Assembly (NCBI RefSeq): GCF_039523555.1
Contig: NZ_BAAAFN010000015.1
Location: 434,001-498,000, forward strand
DNA length: 64,000 bases
Reading direction: 5' to 3'
DNA from: Castellaniella daejeonensis
GTDB taxonomy: Bacteria; Pseudomonadota; Gammaproteobacteria; Burkholderiales; Burkholderiaceae_B
Shown piece by piece: positions 8,314-17,276 of the stretch; position 1 is the stretch's first letter; each line of letters begins with the position of its first letter. The position numbers and the translations under genes were made by a program. The notes beneath the pieces are model-generated. The model searched no databases, was not told the origin of the DNA, and worked only from the letters and a program-made list of their open reading frames with translations.

Positions 8314-9663
8314 TCATTTCGAGGCCAGGACCTGGATGCTGGGTGTGGTCGACGTGTTGAGGGCGCGGACATAGACCAGGACCGGCGCCTTTCGTTCGGG
8401 CAGCGGCACGTCGATGCTGGCCTCGATGCCGGGCAGCGTCAGCGTCAGGACGTTATCCTTGGGGTAGGGCACCTGCATCAGCTGGAAGTCGTGCGGCAGG
8501 GTGATCCAGCTGCGCAGGTCGGCCTGGGTGGAGGCCGCCTGGGCGACGGCGGCAGCCAGCCCCAGCCAGGGGTTCTGGTCGTTCATCTGCTTTTGCAGCA
8601 CGGTCTTGGCCGTGGCGCGGATGATCTCCCGCACCAGGATCGCGTTGAAACGCGTCTTGAACTCGCCCTTGATGATGGTATCCATGTCGGCCAGGGGCTG
8701 GCTTTGCTGGCGGCCGACGGCGATGTGCGGGTAGGCGGGGACGCCGTCCTCGATGATGGGCAGGGCGATGCCGGTGTAGTGCACCGCACCCGTGACCAGG
8801 AACAGCGGCAGGTCGATGCGCAGTTCGCGTTTCGAGGCCGCCATGCCATTCTCCAGCAGGATCCACACGGCGGGCTTCAGGGTCCTGGGTCTGCGTGCCG
8901 AGGCAAGGTCGGCCTTGACCTGGGCATGCTTGGTCAGTGCGAAGGCGCGTTCCAGGCTGGTCCTGGCCTTTTCATAGTCGGCCTTGCCTTCGCTATTGAG
9001 CAGGAAATACAAGCCATGCAGGTACAGCGCGGCCGGGTTGATGTAGCCGGCGTAGGGAGTCCACTGGCTGACATCCACACCGGCTTTTTCGAATGCGGCA
9101 TCCGACCCGGCCAGACTGCGGTTGACCAGATCGGCGTTGTCGCTGGTTTCGACCGCGTCGCGCTGCTTGGCGATCTCGGCTTCGAAGTGCTCTGCGGCGC
9201 GGCGCTGGCGGTCGTCGACGCGGTTCCATTCGACCCGGGCGTTGGCGTAGTCGCCTTGCTGCCAGAAGTTCAATGCCTTGTAGGTGTTCAGCATCACCGT
9301 GTCGTACACGTTGGGCGAGTACGGCAGGACGTTGTCGTTGGTCAGGACGGCGGCGACCTGTTGGCCGCCGCTGGCCACCACGTTGCGCGTGTCGTCTTCC
9401 TTCATCAGGACTTCGGCACCGTCGAGCATGCGGGTCGAGCGTTCGCTGAGGGTGCTGTAGCGCAGCAGCGTGCCGGCTTCCAGCGCCCACAGCAGGTTGC
9501 CGGGCTGGCCTTCCTTGTCCGGGGCGGATTCCTTGACCGCTCGCTCGGTGGCGGCGGGGATGTTGCCCGACTGAAGTTCGAGCTTGAAGTTGCGTGTTGA
9601 TTCCGGCGTGGCGCAGCCGGCCAGAACGGCAGCGCAAATGCAGGTGATGAGTAGCCGCCTCAT
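8314..9663 (-). CDS. COG3014-like lipoprotein, first gene of the lpo cluster
   Basis: 449 residues beginning MRRLLITCICAAVLAGC, a lipoprotein signal with lipobox LAGC. The mature protein is largely helical. The stretch NTYKALNFWQQGDYANARVEWNRVDDRQ and the later segment around DYEKARTSLERAFALTKH look like tetratricopeptide-type repeats. The C-terminal third has beta-rich segments and RSWITLPHDFQLMQVPYPKDNVLTL-like hydrophobic strands. This is the uncharacterised COG3014 type of lipoprotein that accompanies LpoB-like and CsgG-like genes. It is transcribed first, from the AT-rich island at 9664-9845. Function unknown; an outer-membrane scaffold is inferred. Confidence 0.7.
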   Translation of the reverse strand: MRRLLITCICAAVLAGCATPESTRNFKLELQSGNIPAATERAVKESAPDKEGQPGNLLWALEAGTLLRYSTLSERSTRMLDGAEVLMKEDDTRNVVASGGQQVAAVLTNDNVLPYSPNVYDTVMLNTYKALNFWQQGDYANARVEWNRVDDRQRRAAEHFEAEIAKQRDAVETSDNADLVNRSLAGSDAAFEKAGVDVSQWTPYAGYINPAALYLHGLYFLLNSEGKADYEKARTSLERAFALTKHAQVKADLASARRPRTLKPAVWILLENGMAASKRELRIDLPLFLVTGAVHYTGIALPIIEDGVPAYPHIAVGRQQSQPLADMDTIIKGEFKTRFNAILVREIIRATAKTVLQKQMNDQNPWLGLAAAVAQAASTQADLRSWITLPHDFQLMQVPYPKDNVLTLTLPGIEASIDVPLPERKAPVLVYVRALNTSTTPSIQVLASK

Positions 9664-9845
9664 GTGCGTTCCCCCAGGAGCGATTTGATTTTTTTGTGCC
9701 GGTCCGCAGGTCTTGCCATGCGGCCCGGAGCGGGGATTGTCACATAATGTTTTTAAGGCTACAAAAGATGTTTCTATTGTTAGATAATGTGTTTAAATAA
9801 CTTATTATTATATAGATCGATCGTTCCCGGAGACGGTGCAACGCT
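9664..9845 (-). promoter_or_regulatory. AT-rich promoter island with two direct 15-mers, upstream of the lpo cluster
   Basis: About 100 bases (9735-9830) are strikingly AT-rich against a very GC-rich background. Two near-identical 15-mers, ATTGTCACATAATGT (9736-9750) and ATTGTTAGATAATGT (9776-9790), match at 13 of 15 positions exactly 40 bp apart, about four helical turns. A run of TATATAATAATA-like sequence follows. It sits between the btuF 3' end and the first lpo gene start, so it is the likely promoter and control region of the lpo cluster. The regulator is unknown. Confidence 0.6.
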
Positions 9846-10733
9846 TCAGTGCGACTGGCGGGTCCGGGCCTCGCGCAGGTCCGCGCAGATTGCCTCGGCG
9901 GCATCGACCAGGCGCGGTCCCGGACGGTGCAGCCAGTCGGGGTCGATGGCGTAGATGCGCCTTGCGCGTGCCGCCTCCAGGCCGTGGCGCGCCCACCAGT
10001 CTCTGCGGGCGGCCAGGGTCTCGCTGCCGTAGGGTGACAGGATCATCACTTGCGGATTCAGGCGCAGCACGGATTCCACGCTGACCTGCGGCGCGGCCAG
10101 GAGGCTGCCGGCGTACGGGTTGACGCCGCCGCAGCGGCCCAGCAGGTCGTTGGTCAGTGGATCGCGGCCCAGGGTGTACAGCGGATCGGCGCTGATCTCG
10201 ATGAAGACGGACTGCGGCGGAGGCGGAGCCGGCCACAGTGCCCGTATGCGGCGTTCCAGGCTGAGTGCGGCTTCTCCGGCCGCGGCGCGGGTGCCCAGGC
10301 GTTCGCCCAGGTCGCGGACCAGGGCCGGGATGTCATCCAGCGATTTCGGATTGGCGTAGACCAGCGGCACGCCCAGGGGCGCCAGGCGTTGTTCCAGGGC
10401 TCGCGTGCCGTCGGTCGGCTGCCAGCCGACCACCAGCGTCGGATGCAGTGCCAGGATGGCTTCCTCGCTGAATTGGATGCCGTCGCCGATGCGCGGAATG
10501 GCGCGCGCTTCGGGCGGATAGTCGCTGCGCAGGACGGTGCCGACGATGTCGGTGCCGGCGCCTGCAGCGTAGACCAGTTCGGTGGCATTGGGCGCCAGGG
10601 TGACGATGCGGGGTGGCGTGCCGTGCCGGACGGCGCCGGCCCAGGCTGCGGAGCACAGGCCCAGGATGGCGGCGGACGCCAGGCCCAGGATGCGGCGCCG
10701 CAACCCACTGGATCCGCCCGTCGCCCGCGTCAT
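9846..10733 (-). CDS. btuF: Cobalamin ABC transporter periplasmic binding protein BtuF-like
   Basis: 295 residues with a signal peptide (RRRILGLASAAILGLCSAAWAG). The class III binding-protein fold is visible: PRIVTLAPNATELVYAAGAG at the N-terminal lobe, a YPPEA...IPRIGDG segment, LHPTLVVGW, and a C-terminal lobe with FIEISADPLYTLG and AAPQVSVESVLRLNPQVMIL. It begins two bases after btuB ends and shares its riboswitch leader, which points to vitamin B12 rather than iron-siderophore as ligand. The permease and ATPase (btuC, btuD) are not in the window. Confidence 0.88.
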   Translation of the reverse strand: MTRATGGSSGLRRRILGLASAAILGLCSAAWAGAVRHGTPPRIVTLAPNATELVYAAGAGTDIVGTVLRSDYPPEARAIPRIGDGIQFSEEAILALHPTLVVGWQPTDGTRALEQRLAPLGVPLVYANPKSLDDIPALVRDLGERLGTRAAAGEAALSLERRIRALWPAPPPPQSVFIEISADPLYTLGRDPLTNDLLGRCGGVNPYAGSLLAAPQVSVESVLRLNPQVMILSPYGSETLAARRDWWARHGLEAARARRIYAIDPDWLHRPGPRLVDAAEAICADLREARTRQSH

Positions 10734-10735
10734 CG

Positions 10736-12616
10736 CTACATCCGCCAGGACAGGTTCACGAACACGTTGGAGCCCGGCGTGTTGTAGCCGTCCACCAGTA
10801 CGTAGTCCTTGTCCAGCACGTTGTTCCAGCGCACTTGCACGCCCAGCGACTTGCTGAAGTCGTAGGCGGCCGTCAGGTTGACCAGGGAGTAGCCGCCCAG
10901 GCGGGTCTTTGTAACGGAGTCCAGCCGATTGCCGGTGTATTGATACTCGGCGCCGACCTTCAGGGCTTGAATGCGGTGCTCGGCACTCAGATGAAAGACT
11001 TGGCGGGCGCGCAGCGGGAGTTGTGAGTCTTCGCCGGGCTTCGGATTGTCGTTGCGCGGATCGAGCAGATCGATGCTTCCACGAAGGGTCGTGTTGTTGA
11101 AGCGGTGGGAGCCTTCCAGTGTCAGGCCGAGCAGTGTCGCGCTGCCGATATTTTCCGGTGAGAATGGAAAGGACGGGCTGGTGGCAATGAGATTCCTGAT
11201 CTTGTTCTGGAATGCTGTGATTCGCACTGTGTCCCGTTCACCTTCGTAGACAAGGTGTGCTTCGATATTCTTCGATTTTTCGGGTTTAAGGTCGGGATTG
11301 CCCTGGTACAGGCCGCCGAATCCGGGATAGTACAGATCATTGAACGTCGGCGCGTGAAAGCCGGTGTTGCCGGCAATGCCGATCTGCCATGTGTCCGTCA
11401 GGTCAAAGTCCAGGCCCAGGCTGCCGGTCGTCTGGTTGCCGTAGCCGGAGATATTGTCGTTGCGGACACTGGCCTGTGTGTGCAGGCGGTTGACCCGGCC
11501 CTTGTAGATCAGTGCGGCCGCGTTTGTGTCGCGTGCATCCTGGTCATATCGGGTGGTCGTGGCCTGCACACGCTCTTCCTGGCGTTCCAGAAGGACGGAG
11601 ATTCGGTGGTCGGCATGCGGCCTGAATGTATTGGTCCAGCTGTAGTGGCGCTTGAGCGAATTGAACACGCTGGACGAGTCGCTGCGATTGTCGTTGTCGT
11701 CCTTGGTAAAGCCGAACCGCAGCTCGCTTTCCCACCAGCCCGTGATGCTGTCCGTGCTGGTCAGACTGTAGGCTTGCTGGCGGTAGATGGCGTAGGTGTT
11801 CGGATAAGGCGTGAATTCGTTGTCATAGTCGCCACGCGTATATCCGTTGTAAGCCGTCAGGCCGATGCGGTGGCCCTCGGCCCAGCGGTAGCCGAGCGTG
11901 CCTGAAACAGTGTGACTGCGGTATCCGTCCTTGTCGGGATAGTAGCCCGCGATGACAGTGCCGTCGGCCTTGCGCCGCCGCAAAGCGTCGAATCCCTTGC
12001 TGGTCGCCGCGCTGGTCGAGAAGCTGTAGTCCCAGCCCGATGCGGCACCAGACAGGCCCAGGCTGGACCTGGCGGTTTCGTAGGTGCCATAACCGATGTT
12101 GGCCCAGGCGGACAGGGGGCGGTTCTGTTCGCCCTGCTTCGTGATGATGTTGATCACGCCGCCGATGGCGTCCGAGCCGTACAGGCTGCTGGCGGCGCCG
12201 CGCAGGATTTCGATGCGCTCGATCGTGGCCGGGTCGATGGTGGGAAAATTGATGCCCCCCATGGTGGAGCTGTTGATCCGCATCCCGTCGATCAGCACCA
12301 GGGTCTGGCTGGGATTCGCGCCGCGCAGGTAAATGCTGGTCTGCGTCTGCGGCCCGCCGGTCGTCGTGAACTGCACCCCCGGGGCGCGCCCGATGATTTC
12401 GGCGATGCCGTCGCCACGTGTCTCGACCAGCTGTTCCGGTCCGATGACGGTGACGTCGCCCACCACGTCGGCCAGGGGTTCGGGGCTGCGGCTGGCCGTG
12501 ACGACGATGTCCCGCAGCATGGGCACTGCGCTGCCCGGGGAAGATGTTTGGGCCGTGGCGGCCAGGGGGAAGAGACAGCAGGCGGCCGCGAGGCGGCGCG
12601 GGAAGGAAGCAGACAT
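10736..12616 (-). CDS. btuB: TonB-dependent vitamin B12 outer-membrane receptor BtuB
   Basis: 626 residues. A signal peptide ends near residue 22, followed by a TonB box (DIVVTASR, about residues 36-43), a plug domain with TTTGGPQTQTSIYLRGANPSQTLVLIDGMRIN and IERIEILRGAASSLYGSDAIGGVINIITK, and a 22-strand-type barrel ending LSWRM. The plug signature and length match BtuB. It imports cobalamin using TonB energy. A cobalamin riboswitch in the 5' leader and btuF downstream support the B12 assignment strongly. High intracellular B12 should repress it. Confidence 0.93.
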   Translation of the reverse strand: MSASFPRRLAAACCLFPLAATAQTSSPGSAVPMLRDIVVTASRSPEPLADVVGDVTVIGPEQLVETRGDGIAEIIGRAPGVQFTTTGGPQTQTSIYLRGANPSQTLVLIDGMRINSSTMGGINFPTIDPATIERIEILRGAASSLYGSDAIGGVINIITKQGEQNRPLSAWANIGYGTYETARSSLGLSGAASGWDYSFSTSAATSKGFDALRRRKADGTVIAGYYPDKDGYRSHTVSGTLGYRWAEGHRIGLTAYNGYTRGDYDNEFTPYPNTYAIYRQQAYSLTSTDSITGWWESELRFGFTKDDNDNRSDSSSVFNSLKRHYSWTNTFRPHADHRISVLLERQEERVQATTTRYDQDARDTNAAALIYKGRVNRLHTQASVRNDNISGYGNQTTGSLGLDFDLTDTWQIGIAGNTGFHAPTFNDLYYPGFGGLYQGNPDLKPEKSKNIEAHLVYEGERDTVRITAFQNKIRNLIATSPSFPFSPENIGSATLLGLTLEGSHRFNNTTLRGSIDLLDPRNDNPKPGEDSQLPLRARQVFHLSAEHRIQALKVGAEYQYTGNRLDSVTKTRLGGYSLVNLTAAYDFSKSLGVQVRWNNVLDKDYVLVDGYNTPGSNVFVNLSWRM

Positions 12617-12727
12617 GATGAGGCCCTGTTTGGCGCGCGTCCCCGCACGCCGGTATCGAAAAACGCCCGAGGGCCTGGATCCGCCGCTGAAAGGGGATGC
12701 CGATGGCCGCGCCGGGCGGTATCAGGT

Positions 12728-12845
12728 GTCGAAGCAGGCCGGTATCGGGCTGGCATGGGGGCATGCGCACCGTTGCGGGGGCAGCACATCTGGGCTCGTG
12801 GACGAGCCGTTGTTTCCCGTTTGAATGCACCGGCGCCTGGGCGTA
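12728..12845 (-). ncRNA. Cobalamin riboswitch in the btuB leader
   Basis: Read on the minus strand, the leader has the ordered cobalamin-element landmarks: GGTGC (at about 12831), GGGAA, the nearly invariant GCTGCCCCCGCAACGGT, and the B12-box-like AGCCCGATACCGGCC (12733-12750 on the plus strand, reversed). The element lies between the candidate promoter and the btuB start at 12616. The arm between the CGCAAC core and the B12 box is short, suggesting a compact variant. Edges are approximate. Confidence 0.85.
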
Positions 12846-12869
12846 CGGTGCATACCTGTTTCGTCGCGC

Positions 12870-12913
12870 ACTATAGCATGCGGTCCTGCAAGGCAAGGCG
12901 ATGACCTTGCAGG
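12870..12913 (-). promoter_or_regulatory. Candidate btuB promoter with adjacent 9-bp dyad
   Basis: On the minus strand a TATAGT -10-like hexamer lies at 12870-12875, just upstream of the riboswitch. An inverted repeat with perfect 9-bp arms (CCTGCAAGG at 12885-12893, CCTTGCAGG at 12905-12913, 11-base spacer) covers the expected -35 zone. The dyad could be an operator or an RNA hairpin ending the short gene at 13026-13190; no T-run follows it. The -35 is not convincing. Confidence 0.4.
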
Positions 12914-13025
12914 GCATGCGGTCTGCCGATGTGGGAAGCGGTATGCGATCCTCGGGGGATCGTGGGGCGGGGGATGGTGAGCGGGCGGGCGTCGGCGCCG
13001 CGCCCGGGGACGCAGTGTCCGTCGA

Positions 13026-13190
13026 TCAGGTGCGCGAAGCGACCGGCCGGAGGCCGGAGACGGCATCCAGGATGCGTTGCAGCAGGCCGGTGCGGGGCTG
13101 GTCGGCACGGGCAGCGCGCGCGGCGCGTTCTTCGGCCATCAGGCGTTCGAAGGCTTCATTGACGGGATAGTTCGAAAAAGGGGCCAACAT
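13026..13190 (-). CDS. Short unrecognised 54-residue protein
   Basis: The gene is too short for routine calling but has all the parts of a real one: a consensus TATAAT -10 at 13240-13245, an AGGA ribosome binding site seven bases before the ATG, and a complete frame of 54 codons plus stop. The protein starts MLAPFSNYPVNEAFERLM, continues with an Ala/Arg/Glu-rich helix (AEERAARAARAD) and a predicted second amphipathic helix (LLQRILDAVSGL). It is basic, with no Cys, no signal peptide and no membrane segment. I do not recognise the family. It lies between the btuB leader and the divergent metH gene. Confidence 0.65.
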   Translation of the reverse strand: MLAPFSNYPVNEAFERLMAEERAARAARADQPRTGLLQRILDAVSGLRPVASRT

Positions 13191-13239
13191 GTTGCTGTCC
13201 TCGGCGTGAAGTCTCTGGAGACGAGATTAAGTATAAACC

Positions 13240-13257
13240 ATTATAGGGTAAACCCTA
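13240..13257 (-). promoter_or_regulatory. Promoter and operator-like dyad of the 54-residue gene
   Basis: On the minus strand a consensus -10 TATAAT (13240-13245) is preceded directly by the inverted repeat TAGGGT-TT-ACCCTA (13244-13257), which overlaps the -10 by two bases and fills the spacer. The local DNA is AT-rich in a GC-rich setting. A repressor bound to the dyad would block the promoter. The -35 region is weak (TTTCAA at 17-bp spacing). Confidence 0.6.
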
Positions 13258-13466
13258 GTATATTGAAACCGGCCGAACGGCCGGCCTGGAGGCGCAGGTG
13301 TGCACGGCCCATGCTGGCGCCGCGCAGCGGGGAGCGACGCAGCCGGATGCCTTCAGGTGCTTGAGCCATCAATCATTACCCGCCGAGCGCCGCGGGGACT
13401 GCGCCTGGGCGCGACACGCGACGATACAATGAGGCCTTTCTTCGTCTTTCTCCCCTGGATCGTCTC

Positions 13467-16400
13467 GTGACCTATCCCGCTTTGCCCTACCCCCTCGAGT
13501 CCTATACGCGCGGGGCCGAGTTCGTGCGCCTGCTGGGTCAGCGCATCGTGGTGCTGGATGGAGCCATGGGCACCATGATCCAGCGCTACAAGCTGACCGA
13601 AGACGACTTCCGGGGCGAACGCTTTGCCGGCCACGGCCGTGACCTGAAGGGCGACAACGAACTGCTGTCCCTGGTCAGGCCCGACATCATCCGGGACATC
13701 CACAGGGCCTACCTGGAAGCCGGGGCCGACGTGGTTGAGACCAATACGTTCGGCGCCACGCGCGTGGCCCAGGGCGACTACGGCCTGCCGGAACTGGCCT
13801 ACGAACTGAACGTGGCTTCGGCGCGGCTGGCGCGCGAGGCCTGTGACGCGGTGTCGACGCCCGACCATCCCCGCTTCGTGGCCGGGGCCGTCGGGCCGCA
13901 GCCCAAGACGGCGTCCCTGTCGCCGGACGTGAACGATCCAGGCGCGCGCAACGTCACCTTCGAAGAACTGCGCGTGGCCTATACCGAGCAGGTCAACGGT
14001 TTGATCGACGGCGGCGCGGATCTGCTGCTGATCGAAACCATCTTCGACACGCTGAACGCCAAGGCGGCTATCTTCGCCATCGAAACCCTGTTCGAGGAAC
14101 GCGGCATCCGCCTGCCGGTGATGATCTCCGGCACGGTGACCGACGCGTCCGGGCGCATCCTGTCGGGTCAGACGGTCGAGGCCTTCTGGAATTCCGTGCG
14201 CCATGCGCGCCCCGTCACCATCGGCCTGAACTGCGCGTTGGGCGCGGCGCTGATGCGTCCCTACGTGGCCGAACTGTCCAAGCTCTGCGACACCTACGTC
14301 TGCGTCTATCCCAACGCCGGCCTGCCCAATCCGATGGCCGAGACCGGGTTCGACGAGACGCCTTCCGATACCTCGGGGTTGCTCGAAGAATTCGCCCAGG
14401 CCGGACTGGTGAACGTGGTGGGCGGCTGCTGCGGCACGACGCCCGAGCACATTCGCGCCATTGCCGAAAAGGTCCGCGGCCTGCCGCACCGGCAGCCGCC
14501 GGTGATTCCGGTCAGGACGCGCCTGTCGGGCCTGGAGCCGCTGAATTTCGATCGCGACACGCTGTTCATCAATGTGGGCGAACGCACCAACGTCACTGGC
14601 AGCAAGATGTTCCTGCGCCTGATCCGCGAGGAAAAATTCGACGAGGCCCTGTCCGTGGCCCGCCAGCAGGTGGAAAACGGCGCCCAGATCATCGACGTGA
14701 ACATGGACGAGGGCATGCTCGATGCCCTGGCCATCATGCCGCGCTTCCTGAATCTGCTGGCGTCCGAGCCCGATATCTCGCGCGTTCCGGTGATGATCGA
14801 CAGTTCCAAGTGGCCTGTGATCGAGGCCGGACTGCGCTGCGTGCAGGGCAAGTGCGTGGTCAATTCGATCTCCATGAAAGAAGGCGAGGGCCCGTTCATC
14901 GAGCAGGCCAGGCTGTGCCGCAAGTACGGCGCGGCAGTGGTCGTCATGGCCTTCGATACCGATGGACAGGCCGACACCCTGCAGCGCCGCATCGATATCT
15001 GTGCCAAGGCCTACGACATCCTGGTGAACCAGGTGGGCTTCCCGCCCGAGGACATCATCTTCGATCCCAATGTCTTCGCCATCGCCACCGGCATCGACGA
15101 GCACAACCACTACGCCGTGGACTTCATCGAGGCCACGGGCTGGATCACTGAAAACCTGCCGCACGCGCGCGTGTCGGGCGGGATCTCCAACGTCAGCTTC
15201 TCCTTCCGCGGCAACGAGGCCATGCGGGAAGCCATCCACGCGGTCTTCCTGTATCACGCCGTGCGGCGCGGCCTGACCATGGGCATCGTCAACGCGGGCC
15301 AGCTCGGGGTGTATTCCGACCTGGACAAGCAGGTGCGCGACCTGGTCGAGGACGTGGTGCTGGACCGGCTCGAACCGGTCGGCCGGACCGATCCGGCCGA
15401 CGAGCGCACGCCCACCGAGCGCCTGGTCGAACTGGCCGAAAGCATCAAGGGGTCCGGCGCAAAGAAGGAAGAAGACCTGACGTGGCGCCAGGGGACGGTG
15501 CGCGAGCGCCTGACGCATTCGCTGGTGCATGGCATCACCACCTTCATCGTCGAGGACACCGAGGAAGTCCGCCAGGAAATCATGGCGGCGGGCGGGCGGC
15601 CCATCGAAGTCATCGAAGGCCCGCTGATGGATGGCATGAACGTGGTGGGCGACCTGTTCGGCTCGGGCAAGATGTTCCTGCCCCAGGTGGTGAAGTCCGC
15701 GCGCGTGATGAAGCAGGCCGTGGCGCACCTGCTGCCCTTCATCGAAGAGGAAAAGCGCCAGATGGCAGAGGCCGGCGGCGACGTGCGCTCCAAGGGCAAG
15801 CTGGTCATCGCCACGGTCAAGGGAGACGTGCACGACATTGGCAAGAACATCGTCACCGTCGTCCTGCAATGCAATAACTTCGAGGTCGAGAACATGGGCG
15901 TGATGGTGCCCTGCGCCAAGATCCTCGAAAAGGCCAAGGAAATCGGCGCCGACATGGTCGGTCTGTCGGGGCTGATCACGCCCAGCCTCGAGGAAATGGC
16001 CTACGTGGCCTCGGAAATGCAGCGCGACCCTTATTTCCGCGAGCGCAATATCCCGTTGCTGGTGGGCGGCGCCACCACCAGCAAGGTCCACACGGCCGTG
16101 AAGATCGCTCCCAACTACGAAGGCCCCGTGATCTACGTGCCCGACGCCAGCCGGTCGGTCGGCGTGGCCACCAGCCTGATGTCCGATCAGGCCGGCACCT
16201 ACCTGAAGAGCGTCGCCGACGAATACGAACTCGTGCGCACGCGCCATGCCAACCGCCAGGCCACGCCGATGCTCACCATCGAACAGGCGCGCGCGGCCAA
16301 GCCGGCGATCGACTGGGCGAACTACGCGCCGCCGCGCCCGAAGTTCATCGGCCGGCGGGTGTTCAAGCACTACGACCTGAATGAAATCCTGAAATTCCTG

Positions 16401-17240
16401 GATTGGACGCCGTTCTTCCAGTCATGGGGACTGATGGCTCAGTTCCCGGCGATCCTGACCGATGACGTGGTGGGCGAGGAAGCCAGCAAGCTCCACGCCG
16501 AGGGGCAGGCCATGATGAAGCGCATCGTCGAAGGCCGCTGGCTGACGGCCAACGGCATCGTCGCCTTCTACCCGGCCAACAGCATCAACGACGACGACAT
16601 CGAGATCTACCGCGACGAGACGCGCAGCGAAGTCCTGCTGACCTGGCGCGGCGTTCGCCAGCAGACGCAGAAGCGCGAAGGCGTGGACAACAAATGCCTG
16701 GCCGACTTCATCGCGCCCAAGGATTCGGGCGTGACCGACTACATCGGCATGTTCGCGGTGACGGGCGGCATCGGCATCGAGAAATACGAAAAGCAGTTCC
16801 AGGATGCCGGAGACGATTATTCCGTGATCATGCTCAAGGCACTGGCCGACCGCCTGGCCGAGGGCTTCGCCGAGACCCTGCATGCCCGGGTGCGCCGCGA
16901 CCTGTGGGGCTATGTGCCCGACGAATCCCTGGCCAACGAGGACATCATCGCCGAAAAGTACCAGGGCATCCGCCCGGCGCCCGGCTATCCGGCCTGCCCG
17001 GAACACATCGTCAAGCGGGACATGTTCGACCTGCTGGATTGCGGCGAGATCGGCATGAAGCTGACCGAGGGATATGCCATGATGCCGGCTTCCAGCGTCT
17101 GCGGCTTCTACTTCAGCCATCCGCAGGCCAAGTACTTCAACGTCGGCAATATCGGTGCCGACCAGGTCGCCGATTACGTTCGCCGCACGGGCCGCGACGA
17201 AGAGGACGTGCGCCGCACCCTGGCCAGCGTCCTGCGCTGA
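13467..17240 (+). CDS. metH: Cobalamin-dependent methionine synthase MetH
   Basis: 1257 residues, full length. Domain order: homocysteine-binding barrel (about 20-340) with zinc ligands Cys256, Cys321 and Cys322; methyltetrahydrofolate-binding pterin domain (about 360-620); B12 cap and Rossmann domains with DVHDIGKN, where His789 is the lower cobalt ligand; and a C-terminal AdoMet-binding reactivation domain (about 920-1257) with RPAPGYPACPEH. It transfers the methyl group of 5-methyl-THF to homocysteine through methylcobalamin. The GTG at 13467 puts the barrel in the usual place. Its leader (13258-13466) shows a possible TACAAT -10 at 13425 but no cobalamin, SAM or SAH riboswitch core. Vitamin B12 uptake genes lie next door. 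Confidence 0.97.
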   Translation: MTYPALPYPLESYTRGAEFVRLLGQRIVVLDGAMGTMIQRYKLTEDDFRGERFAGHGRDLKGDNELLSLVRPDIIRDIHRAYLEAGADVVETNTFGATRVAQGDYGLPELAYELNVASARLAREACDAVSTPDHPRFVAGAVGPQPKTASLSPDVNDPGARNVTFEELRVAYTEQVNGLIDGGADLLLIETIFDTLNAKAAIFAIETLFEERGIRLPVMISGTVTDASGRILSGQTVEAFWNSVRHARPVTIGLNCALGAALMRPYVAELSKLCDTYVCVYPNAGLPNPMAETGFDETPSDTSGLLEEFAQAGLVNVVGGCCGTTPEHIRAIAEKVRGLPHRQPPVIPVRTRLSGLEPLNFDRDTLFINVGERTNVTGSKMFLRLIREEKFDEALSVARQQVENGAQIIDVNMDEGMLDALAIMPRFLNLLASEPDISRVPVMIDSSKWPVIEAGLRCVQGKCVVNSISMKEGEGPFIEQARLCRKYGAAVVVMAFDTDGQADTLQRRIDICAKAYDILVNQVGFPPEDIIFDPNVFAIATGIDEHNHYAVDFIEATGWITENLPHARVSGGISNVSFSFRGNEAMREAIHAVFLYHAVRRGLTMGIVNAGQLGVYSDLDKQVRDLVEDVVLDRLEPVGRTDPADERTPTERLVELAESIKGSGAKKEEDLTWRQGTVRERLTHSLVHGITTFIVEDTEEVRQEIMAAGGRPIEVIEGPLMDGMNVVGDLFGSGKMFLPQVVKSARVMKQAVAHLLPFIEEEKRQMAEAGGDVRSKGKLVIATVKGDVHDIGKNIVTVVLQCNNFEVENMGVMVPCAKILEKAKEIGADMVGLSGLITPSLEEMAYVASEMQRDPYFRERNIPLLVGGATTSKVHTAVKIAPNYEGPVIYVPDASRSVGVATSLMSDQAGTYLKSVADEYELVRTRHANRQATPMLTIEQARAAKPAIDWANYAPPRPKFIGRRVFKHYDLNEILKFLDWTPFFQSWGLMAQFPAILTDDVVGEEASKLHAEGQAMMKRIVEGRWLTANGIVAFYPANSINDDDIEIYRDETRSEVLLTWRGVRQQTQKREGVDNKCLADFIAPKDSGVTDYIGMFAVTGGIGIEKYEKQFQDAGDDYSVIMLKALADRLAEGFAETLHARVRRDLWGYVPDESLANEDIIAEKYQGIRPAPGYPACPEHIVKRDMFDLLDCGEIGMKLTEGYAMMPASSVCGFYFSHPQAKYFNVGNIGADQVADYVRRTGRDEEDVRRTLASVLR

Positions 17241-17276
17241 ACCGGACGATGCGCCAGGCTGCTTCCGGAAAAGATC

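Noticed and set aside
9700..9845. AT-rich island as a foreign insertion or attachment site
   Set aside because: No integrase, tRNA, transposase or target duplication flanks it. Its position before an operon fits a promoter region.
13258..13466. Possible SAH or SAM riboswitch upstream of metH
   Set aside because: The leader has GC-rich pairing but lacks the ordered SAH core (GAGGAGCGCUGC...GGCUC) and any SAM-box pattern.
13353..16370. Very long open frames opposite metH and, similarly, opposite the RND pump genes (25764-29498, 29050-32220) and the nrd operon
   Set aside because: They are mirror frames of GC-rich coding sequence. Their translations are low-complexity (His/Gln/Arg/Ala-rich) without domain motifs, while the opposite strand encodes full-length known proteins.
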